Shown here one piece after another: positions 13,929 through 20,025 of a stretch of DNA of 21,736 nucleotides; position 1 is the first letter of the stretch, and every line of letters begins with the position of its first letter. Below the pieces are notes generated by a model that searched no databases, was not told the DNA's origin, and was given only the letters and a program-made list of their open reading frames with translations. Location: contig MHXM01000188.1 in assembly GCA_001825565.1 (NCBI GenBank), positions 1,292 to 23,027 on the forward strand, in the 5' to 3' direction. The position numbers were made by a program, and so were the translations under genes. This stretch comes from Desulfuromonadaceae bacterium GWC2_58_13. Its GTDB lineage: Bacteria; Desulfobacterota; Desulfuromonadia; Desulfuromonadales; Trichloromonadaceae.

Positions 13929-13934
13929 TATAAT
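13929..13934 (+). promoter_or_regulatory. Possible -10 for the cytochrome gene
   Basis: A perfect TATAAT lies 286 nt upstream of the cytochrome ATG, with no convincing -35. If used, the leader would include the whole 132 bp palindromic element. Apart from this, the divergent promoter and that element, the 406 bp gap 13815-14220 holds nothing recognisable. Confidence 0.28.
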
Positions 13935-14039
13935 GATCGGAATATCGACATCGGCTGGCATCGGGATAGATATCTGATGCGGCATTAAGATTTTTACGAT
14001 AAGGTTTTCCAAATTGCGGCTTTTGCAAAAAGCATCAAA

Positions 14040-14171
14040 TTAGATGGCTAAGCAAAAAACGCCAAATGCAAGGCGCGCAATTATCGAGCAATGAGGCGTA
14101 CTTACGTACGTCGAAGCCGCGAGATGATTGCAGCAACGCAGCAGTTGGCGAGTTTGTGCGACGCCATCAAA
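14040..14171. repeat. 132 bp imperfect palindromic element (MITE-like)
   Basis: The left arm starts TTAGATGGC and the right arm ends GCCATCAAA. When the right arm is reverse-complemented the two match at roughly two thirds of positions along ~60 bp, converging on a centre CGTAC-TTAC-GTACG (14097-14110). Similar palindromes with a CGTAC-type centre and GATGGC/GCCATC ends recur, as I recall, between genes in Desulfuromonadales; I could not search for copies here. Folded as RNA it would make a long hairpin in the cytochrome leader, ending 50 nt before its start codon. Confidence 0.65.
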
Positions 14172-14220
14172 ATTGCGGCGGGCGCATCCCGTCCCAACCA
14201 ACCTTTACAGGAGGTATCCC

Positions 14221-14544
14221 ATGAAGCGCATTCTAGTCACCCTGCTTGCCACAGCCTTCGTCGCCACGGTCACATTCGCATCCGTTGCCTTTGCCGCCGT
14301 TCCCGCCGAAGTCGCCTTCGAAGCGGGCAAAATGGGCGTCGTCACCTTCAACCACACGGCTCACCAGGCCGTTGGCGACTGTGCCGCCTGCCACCACAAA
14401 GGCGTTGAAGCCGGAGCCTGCCGCAGTTGCCATGGAGTCGACGCGGCCGTGGCCGACATGAAAACAGCCGCTCACAAGATGTGCAAGGATTGTCACAAAG
14501 AAAAAGGCGCCCCCAACGGTTGTAAAGACTGCCACAAGAAATAG
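14221..14544 (+). CDS. Periplasmic tetrahaem cytochrome c3
   Basis: A 107-residue precursor with a Sec signal peptide (basic KR, hydrophobic core, cleavage expected after AFA at residue 25), leaving about 82 residues. Four haem sites are visible: C54-H58 (CAACH), C67-H71 (CRSCH), C88-H92 (CKDCH) and C101-H105 (CKDCH). Exactly four further histidines, H45 and H48 (FNHTAHQ), H59 (CHH) and H85, can serve as sixth ligands, the bis-His pattern of class III cytochromes. It should carry electrons in the periplasm. The strong AGGAGG at 14209-14214 fixes this start; an in-frame upstream extension to 14128 is not needed. Monocistronic, ended by the terminator at 14561. Confidence 0.93.
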   Translation: MKRILVTLLATAFVATVTFASVAFAAVPAEVAFEAGKMGVVTFNHTAHQAVGDCAACHHKGVEAGACRSCHGVDAAVADMKTAAHKMCKDCHKEKGAPNGCKDCHKK

Positions 14545-14560
14545 TACCCAACCCTGGCAT

Positions 14561-14604
14561 GCAACATAAAAGGGGTCCGGAAATCCGGGCCCCTTTTATG
14601 TTGC
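14561..14604. terminator. Bidirectional terminator between convergent genes
   Basis: A nearly perfect 20 bp stem (15 bp GCAACATAAAAGGGG arm plus CCGG, with one T/G position) and a 4 nt AAAT loop. CCCCTTTT on each strand acts as the T-rich tail. It serves both the cytochrome and the converging membrane-protein gene. Confidence 0.85.
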
Positions 14605-14622
14605 GCTGGCTGATGGTAAAAA

Positions 14623-15315
14623 TCAGCGAAGCAATTTGGCCAGGTACAGAAAAGTGCCGCCGACCGAAAGGGAAGCGAACAGGTTGCCGATCATGCTGGT
14701 CACCTGGGAAATCTGGTAGCGAAGGGGAAACGCATCCATCACGGACGGCAGGTCGAGGCTGTAAACCTGGATGTAGAGTTCCGAACCTTTCCACAGAAAA
14801 ATACAGATAAAAACGATCATGAACGCGAGAAAACCCTTGCTGATGGGGCTGTCCTTGACATTCAGGTAAATTTTGCGGATCAGGTCGATGTTGATCAGCG
14901 AAAGAAACACCCAGTTGGTATTGCCAACGATACGGATGGCCCGCAGGGTCTCCTCGCTCGGTTCCGGATTGATCAGGATAAAAACCAGGGACGCCCCGAC
15001 CACCCCCAACGTTGTCAGGTAGACGTATACCTTGTTCCCTTCCAGTTCAAGGGTTCGGGAAAACACATAATACTCCTGGAACCCGTGGCTCATGACCAGG
15101 ATGGAGATCGTGCCGATGATGTATCCCATGGCCTCGACTTGCGGGACTCCCGTTCCGGGGAGGAACGGCAGCGCGTGCGGCAGCAGTTCGCCAAACAGTA
15201 TCAGGAAAAATCCGACGGAAATGCTGGTCCAGACCCGGGCATTGCCGATACTGAAATAAAACGACACCAGGCCGGCGATCAACCAGAGCACAACCTGCAG
15301 AAAACTCAAGTCCAT
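14623..15315 (-). CDS. Seven-helix membrane protein of unknown function
   Basis: A 230-residue polytopic inner-membrane protein with hydrophobic segments at about 4-22, 28-46, 62-80, 97-115, 127-145, 160-178 and 203-226. Charged or polar residues lie within or beside the helices (E43 and H47, H77 and E81, K176 and E179). I do not recognise a named family. AAGGAGGT 6 nt before the ATG gives a firm start. It is the last gene of the run that begins with the ABC-F gene, 46 nt after the PATAN protein, and ends at the shared terminator. A sensory or anchoring role beside the ParA and PATAN proteins is inferred from context only. Confidence 0.75.
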   Translation of the reverse strand: MDLSFLQVVLWLIAGLVSFYFSIGNARVWTSISVGFFLILFGELLPHALPFLPGTGVPQVEAMGYIIGTISILVMSHGFQEYYVFSRTLELEGNKVYVYLTTLGVVGASLVFILINPEPSEETLRAIRIVGNTNWVFLSLINIDLIRKIYLNVKDSPISKGFLAFMIVFICIFLWKGSELYIQVYSLDLPSVMDAFPLRYQISQVTSMIGNLFASLSVGGTFLYLAKLLR

Positions 15316-15361
15316 CCGTAAACCTCCTTCAGACGCGATGAATTAAATAAACCGGGAGCGG

Positions 15362-16315
15362 TCACCCTTCTTCGAGTATGCCCTTTGCGCCTTTTTTCAT
15401 TTCATCCAGCATGGAATTGATCTTGGAAGCTCCCGCCACCAGTTTGGCCGCCTTGCTCAAGCGATCATAGAAGACCATCAGGCTCGCTTCGTCAAGGGCG
15501 CCGGAGAGGCTTTTCTCGAATTCTTTCTCCACCATCGAACCGCCGATTTTCCCCAAGTGCTTCACGGAAACGGCCGTCAGCACGGCCAGCAGGTTCTGTC
15601 GGCGATCTTTTTCCCTGACGCTCCTGACGCGAAGGGTTTCCTCTTCAACGGTCCGGCTCCTGCGGGCAAGCTCCCCCTGGGCTTTGTTCCACAGGGCGGT
15701 AACATCGGCAGATTTCATGAGATCGGCCAACATCCCCTCGCCCGCCCCTTTGGTGGTTAAAACATCGACCTTCGCCCCGGGCATGCGCGCCACCGACAGC
15801 GAGTTATCGGCCGTCGTCTCAATGTCGGTCGAGCCGTCGTGAAAAAATCCGAGGGGACTGCCGTCACGATAAAAAATCAGGGCGACTCGATCACTCGTAT
15901 AAATGCGCAGACAGCCACTCATGGCCATTACCTTCAGCCGTCCGAGCAGCGATTTGATGTCGATCAGCTTGAGCTCCTGCCCTTTGTAGAGTAAATCGCC
16001 ATGCAGCAGGGCGTGGACGCTCAGCGCCAGCGAGGGAGCCAATCGATACACGTTGAGCCGGCCATTTCCCTCCAGGGATATTTCAAAAATGGTGGCGATG
16101 GCGTCATAGGCGATCAACCGTTGGGAACTCCCTTCGAAAAGAGCACTGATCAGCCTCCCGTTTTCGAAAATAATAACCCCGGTTTCTTCGGCAAAATCAA
16201 AACGCAGATAGCCGGAAAATTTTCCGATCTGAAGCTTTTCCAGAGCTGCCGGCAGATTGATCTTGCCGGGATTAACGTTTTCTTTGACTGGATTTCCCCT
16301 TGGCAGCAGAACCAT
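15362..16315 (-). CDS. Tandem PATAN (DUF4388-like) domain protein
   Basis: A 317-residue soluble protein. Residues ~20-105 look like a PATAN/DUF4388 domain, with the typical strand-turn pattern GYLRFDFAEETGVIIFENG followed by LISALFEG and a helical part. Residues ~119-185 look like a second, more diverged copy (GCLRIYTSDRVALIFYRDG, then GFFHDG). The C-terminal ~110 residues are helical and charged (ELARRSRTVEEETLRVRSVREKD region). Related PATAN proteins act as signalling adaptors in polarity, motility and type IV pilus control. GTG 16327 and ATG 16321 are also in frame, but GAGG lies 6 nt before ATG 16315. No membrane segment. It follows the ParA-like gene by 97 nt. Confidence 0.75.
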   Translation of the reverse strand: MVLLPRGNPVKENVNPGKINLPAALEKLQIGKFSGYLRFDFAEETGVIIFENGRLISALFEGSSQRLIAYDAIATIFEISLEGNGRLNVYRLAPSLALSVHALLHGDLLYKGQELKLIDIKSLLGRLKVMAMSGCLRIYTSDRVALIFYRDGSPLGFFHDGSTDIETTADNSLSVARMPGAKVDVLTTKGAGEGMLADLMKSADVTALWNKAQGELARRSRTVEEETLRVRSVREKDRRQNLLAVLTAVSVKHLGKIGGSMVEKEFEKSLSGALDEASLMVFYDRLSKAAKLVAGASKINSMLDEMKKGAKGILEEG

Positions 16316-16412
16316 TGGCATCCTCACCTGGCCAGTTGTTTAGCAAAATGGTAAATTATCAATTTTCTAGACCCTTTAGCTGGGCGTGTCAAGATCAAAC
16401 AAGACCGATTCC

Positions 16413-17702
16413 TCAGTTGACCCGGGCCAGAACCTCGCGCAGAACTTTCCGCCGCATCCGTATCCAGAGGCGACTGCCGGAACCGGACAATAAACGCCCT
16501 GGCGGGCCGGCATCGAGACCGACCAGCAGGAACTCGCGATACAATTCTTCGGGCAATCTGCCGGAAACCTGGCTCCAGAACTCTGCGAACGGGGTGTCGA
16601 AAAAATCCGGAACGCTTTCCACGGCGCATTCCGCGCCTTCGGCATCGTAAAGATGCATCAGCATGGTCGCGTCATCGCACTCCATCCCGGTGGTCGTCGT
16701 ACTCAGCACCAAAATCCCTTGCTCCGGAAGCCGATCGGCGAACCCGGTTCGTCCGAGAAGCGCCAACAAACAGGCGCGATGCAGGAAACCCCGCCGCCGG
16801 CTGCGCAGGTCCTGAAAAAGCTGTCCTTCGGCGCCGTTCATGGTTGCGCCGCAGACCGGACAGGCGGTCGCCAAACGCCGGAGGCGGCGCGTCGGGGCCT
16901 CGGCAAAGCTTGCCTTTCGCTGATTGAGGGGAAGTTCCGCGGCACGGAAACGATCGAGAACAAAGCGTGACAGGTCGCGCAGCTGCCGATGAACCAGAGT
17001 CCCCCGGGCGTGGGTCAGCACGGGATAAACGCGGTTGCTCAAGTTGGTTACCAGACTCTCGACCTTGGGGCTTTTGGCAATGAACAGGTCCAGCACTTGA
17101 TACCCCCGTTCCTCGGCGGCGAAGACCAGAAATTCCCGTACCCCAAGATTGTCCCGCAGCCGCAGGCGGCTATCGATCAGACTGGGGAGCAGCCACATTT
17201 TGTCAAGACTCTGATCCGCCTCCCTGAGAGTGCGTGCCAGCGAAGCCGTATTGATCAGCGACGGCCGGTCCTTGACCGGCACCAGCACCAGGTCCGCCGC
17301 CAGCAGCGCGCTGCGAGTGAAATAGTCGAGAATGGGTCGGGTATCGAAGATCAGGATTCCCGGCAGGCCGGAATCGCCCAGTGCCCCGGCGAGCCAGGCC
17401 GGATCGTCGCCGGGAGGGGTAAGGGCGCTATCGGAAGCCAGAAACTGCACGCCGTACTCGCCCATGCTGACCAGCTGCGCCGCCGGAATCCCATGAAACA
17501 GGCCGGCCACCGATTCGCCCGGGTTTGATCCGATGGCAAACATGCTGTCGACGCTGAAATGGTTGTCGAAAGAGGCAATGGTCACCGGCAGATCTTCGTC
17601 CAGCGCCTTGAGGTAAACGGCGAGGTTGCTGGCGATGGTGGTCTTGCCCACCCCGCCCTTCTCGCTGGCAACCGTAATCACGAAAGGATAGCCCCCCGCC
17701 AT
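16413..17702 (-). CDS. ParA/MinD-like ATPase with C-terminal Cys/His domain
   Basis: A 429-residue P-loop ATPase of the SIMIBI class. The deviant Walker A is SEKGGVGKTT (13-22) with the signature lysine K15 and catalytic K20; D46 lies in the first switch region and FDTRP (~119-123) replaces the usual DTP segment. The ATPase part ends at ~255. The remaining ~170 residues are an extra domain with CPVC (281-284) and HRAC (308-311), a likely zinc site, and an acidic middle part. Typical ParA/MinD proteins are about 260 residues, so this tail is unusual. GAGGAG is 7 nt before the ATG. The gene begins 11 nt after the ABC-F stop. It probably positions or switches a partner, perhaps the PATAN protein. 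Confidence 0.82.
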   Translation of the reverse strand: MAGGYPFVITVASEKGGVGKTTIASNLAVYLKALDEDLPVTIASFDNHFSVDSMFAIGSNPGESVAGLFHGIPAAQLVSMGEYGVQFLASDSALTPPGDDPAWLAGALGDSGLPGILIFDTRPILDYFTRSALLAADLVLVPVKDRPSLINTASLARTLREADQSLDKMWLLPSLIDSRLRLRDNLGVREFLVFAAEERGYQVLDLFIAKSPKVESLVTNLSNRVYPVLTHARGTLVHRQLRDLSRFVLDRFRAAELPLNQRKASFAEAPTRRLRRLATACPVCGATMNGAEGQLFQDLRSRRRGFLHRACLLALLGRTGFADRLPEQGILVLSTTTTGMECDDATMLMHLYDAEGAECAVESVPDFFDTPFAEFWSQVSGRLPEELYREFLLVGLDAGPPGRLLSGSGSRLWIRMRRKVLREVLARVN

Positions 17703-17713
17703 CGCTCATCTCC

Positions 17714-19651
17714 TCAGGCGGAATCCGGCTCTGCCCGTTGCAGTACTTCCCAGCGCTGGTAAAGCGCCTCGATGTCCTCTTTTAACCGGCCGTGTTCAGT
17801 CGATATCATCCGCCACCCGTCGGGGTCACGGTAAAGATCGGGGTCGGCCATGCGCCCTTCGAGTTCGGCCAGCGCCTGCTCCTGAATTTCGATGTGCCCC
17901 TCCAGTTCGGCTAACTCTTTCTGCCGGCGGCGCTCGACCCGCAGGCTTTCCTTGCGCTCTTCCTGGCTGCGCTTGCGCTCTTCCTTGTCGGACGGCTCGC
18001 CCGGTCCGGCGTTGGCGCCTTGCCCCAGCTCCACCCGTTGCCGGGAATGGCTGAGATCCCCCTGCGACTGGCGCAGGCGCAGGAAATCCTCGTAGTTGCC
18101 CAGGCAGGAATCGATGCTCCCGCTTTTAACCTCGACCACCCGGGTCGCCAGGGCATCGACAAAATAGCGGTCATGGGAAACAAACACCAGAGTTCCCTGG
18201 TACTGCTTCAGCGATTGCAGCAGCACCTCTTTCGACTGCAAGTCGAGATGGTTGGTCGGTTCGTCCAGCAGCAGCAGGTTGGCCGGACGCAACAGGAGGA
18301 TGGCGAGGGCCAACCGGTTACGCTCGCCACCGGACAGGACCGCCACCTTTTTATGCACGTCGTCGCCGGTGAACAGGAAGGCCCCGAGGATATCCCGAAC
18401 CTTCGGCACCATTTCGAAAGGCGCCGCCGTGGTGATTTCCTCGATCACGGTCCTGGCGGGATCGAGCACCTTGGCCTGGTCCTGGGCGAAATAGGCCAGT
18501 TGCAGGTTGTGCCCCTCGGTGCGGACCCCGCCCTTCGGAGCTTCGTCGCCAGCCAGCAGACGCATCAGGGTCGATTTGCCGGCGCCGTTGGCCCCGACCA
18601 GGGCGATCCGCTCCCCCTTCTCCACCAGCAGGTCGATGCGGTCGAGCACGGTGAGGGGACCGTAGCTCTGCACCACCCCTTGGAGTTCGAGGGCGATGCG
18701 TCCCCCTTTGGGCGGTTCGGGAAATTTGAAGGCGATTTTTTTGCGGGCCGGGGGAATTTGGATGCGTTCGATCTTTTCCAGCTGCTTGACCCGGCTCTGC
18801 ACCAGCGAAGCCTTGTTGGCCTGGTAACGGAACCGGTTGATGAACGCCTCGATCTTGGCGACCTCTTCGTCCTGGCGCCGCTTGGCCTCCACCAGCGCCG
18901 CCACCCGGGCTTCCCTTTCAACCAGGTATTTACTGTAATTGCCGGGATATTCGGTCAGGGTGCCGTTCCAGACCTCGACGATGCGACTGACCACCTGGTC
19001 GAGAAAAAAGCGGTCGTGGGACACCAGGACCACGGCAAAGGGGTAGGCGACCAGATAGCTTTCGAGCCAGTCGCGGGCCGGCAGGTCGAGGTGGTTGGTT
19101 GGTTCGTCGAGCAACAGCAGGTTGGGCCGTTGCAACAGCAACTTGGCCAGGGCGATGCGCATCTGCCAGCCGCCGGAGAACTGCTCGCAGGGTTTTTCCC
19201 AGTCCGCCTCGGCAAAACCGAGCCCCCGCAGCACCTTGGCAATCTCGGTTTCCATGGTGTAGCCGCCGCGCTGGCGAAAAGCTTCCTGCAGGGTCGCGTA
19301 GCGGTCCATGTCGGCTTGGGCATGGCTCTCCGATATGGCCTGTTCCAGCGCGGCCAGCTCCTTTTCCATCCGCAGCAGGTCGGCAAACGCCTCGCGAACC
19401 TCGGCAAAGAGGGTGCGCCCACGGTGTTCGAGGCCGTCCTGCGGCAGATAGCCGAAGGTGGTCCCGCGGGCCACCTGCACCTCTCCACCATCCGGGCTGA
19501 CCCGACCGGCCAGCATCTTGAGCAGGGTGGTCTTGCCGGCGCCGTTTTCCCCGCACAGGCCGATGCGGTCAGCCGGCCGGATGTGCCAGTTGAAACCGGA
19601 GAAGAGACGCCGATCGGCAAAATCCTTGATAACATTCCTAAGTTGCAGCAT
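17714..19651 (-). CDS. ABC-F family ATPase (Uup/YheS-like translation factor)
   Basis: A 645-residue cytoplasmic protein with two ABC cassettes and no membrane domain. Cassette 1: Walker A GENGAGKTT (~34-42), signature FSGGWQMR (158-165), Walker B LLLLDEPTNHLDL. Linker with P-site tRNA interaction motif ~234-315. Cassette 2: Walker A GANGAGKST (353-361), signature LSGGERNR (439-446), Walker B LLLLDEPTNHLDL. A charged coiled coil ends the protein (~555-640). ABC-F proteins bind the ribosomal E site and relieve stalling. The start at 19651 lacks a Shine-Dalgarno and the candidate -10 is very near, so the mRNA may be almost leaderless. It is the first gene of the four-gene run. Confidence 0.94.
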   Translation of the reverse strand: MLQLRNVIKDFADRRLFSGFNWHIRPADRIGLCGENGAGKTTLLKMLAGRVSPDGGEVQVARGTTFGYLPQDGLEHRGRTLFAEVREAFADLLRMEKELAALEQAISESHAQADMDRYATLQEAFRQRGGYTMETEIAKVLRGLGFAEADWEKPCEQFSGGWQMRIALAKLLLQRPNLLLLDEPTNHLDLPARDWLESYLVAYPFAVVLVSHDRFFLDQVVSRIVEVWNGTLTEYPGNYSKYLVEREARVAALVEAKRRQDEEVAKIEAFINRFRYQANKASLVQSRVKQLEKIERIQIPPARKKIAFKFPEPPKGGRIALELQGVVQSYGPLTVLDRIDLLVEKGERIALVGANGAGKSTLMRLLAGDEAPKGGVRTEGHNLQLAYFAQDQAKVLDPARTVIEEITTAAPFEMVPKVRDILGAFLFTGDDVHKKVAVLSGGERNRLALAILLLRPANLLLLDEPTNHLDLQSKEVLLQSLKQYQGTLVFVSHDRYFVDALATRVVEVKSGSIDSCLGNYEDFLRLRQSQGDLSHSRQRVELGQGANAGPGEPSDKEERKRSQEERKESLRVERRRQKELAELEGHIEIQEQALAELEGRMADPDLYRDPDGWRMISTEHGRLKEDIEALYQRWEVLQRAEPDSA

Positions 19652-19657
19652 GGGCTT

Positions 19658-19666
19658 TTTATATCA
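19658..19666 (-). promoter_or_regulatory. Extended -10 for the ABC-F operon
   Basis: TGATATAAA on the minus strand is an extended -10 (TG-n-TATAAA), only 6 nt before the ATG at 19651. The -35 is poor (TTTTAC at 17 nt). Initiation would fall near the ATG itself. Confidence 0.35.
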
Positions 19667-19744
19667 CAACCGACGATCCCGTAAAACCTTGAATTTTCTA
19701 AGGTGGATATTCTCAGATTCCCCCTGTTCAAAGACCGTCTTCTC

Positions 19745-19753
19745 TGGTATAGT
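19745..19753 (+). promoter_or_regulatory. Extended -10 promoter of the RNase E/G gene
   Basis: TGGTATAGT is a good extended -10 with a weak -35 around TTCAAA. It predicts a leader of about 265 nt, which fits the long, structured leaders through which RNase E controls its own mRNA in enterobacteria. Confidence 0.45.
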
Positions 19754-19993
19754 TCCCGCACTTTGAAGCGGCCCTCCGTCCGAAAATCGGATGTCGAGCC
19801 GGCTCGCTCTAACGAACGCTTCCATCGAGCCTCATGCTCTGGATATAGGAACCATCGTTATCAGGGGAAACTGGGCGAAAGCGCCGGTGCCTTGCCGAAC
19901 TCCGCATCGTTGCGGCAGACGGCACGGCAACCGGCCATCACCTGGTTCCGTACCTCCCGGCCGGGCATCGTTCCCGCCGGCATTACCCGTTGA

Positions 19994-20013
19994 GATCCGC
20001 CCGAGGGCGGATC
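19994..20013 (+). promoter_or_regulatory. 9 bp hairpin just upstream of the RNase start codon
   Basis: GATCCGCCC and GGGCGGATC pair perfectly around GA, ending 12 nt before the ATG and directly abutting the weak AGAAAG ribosome-binding site. There is no T-run, so it is not a terminator. It could limit ribosome access or be a target for the enzyme itself. Confidence 0.5.
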
Positions 20014-20025
20014 AGAAAGAACACC

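Larger units (their letters stand above)
19652..20025. other. Divergent intergenic region between ABC-F and RNase E/G genes
   Basis: 374 bp without a gene. It holds candidate promoters for both directions and several dyads in the RNase leader: TCCGA-AAA-TCGGA and the palindrome GAGCCGGCTC near 19780-19805, and the 9 bp hairpin at 19994-20013. Open frames here are short and unsupported. Confidence 0.55.

Noticed and set aside
13818..14012. 64-residue minus-strand frame upstream of the XRE regulator
   Set aside because: It overlaps the best promoter for the XRE operon, lacks a Shine-Dalgarno and has no recognisable pattern.
18020..19684. 554-residue open frame on the plus strand opposite the ABC-F gene
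   Set aside because: Antisense shadow; the minus-strand protein has two full ABC cassettes and this one has no recognisable domain.
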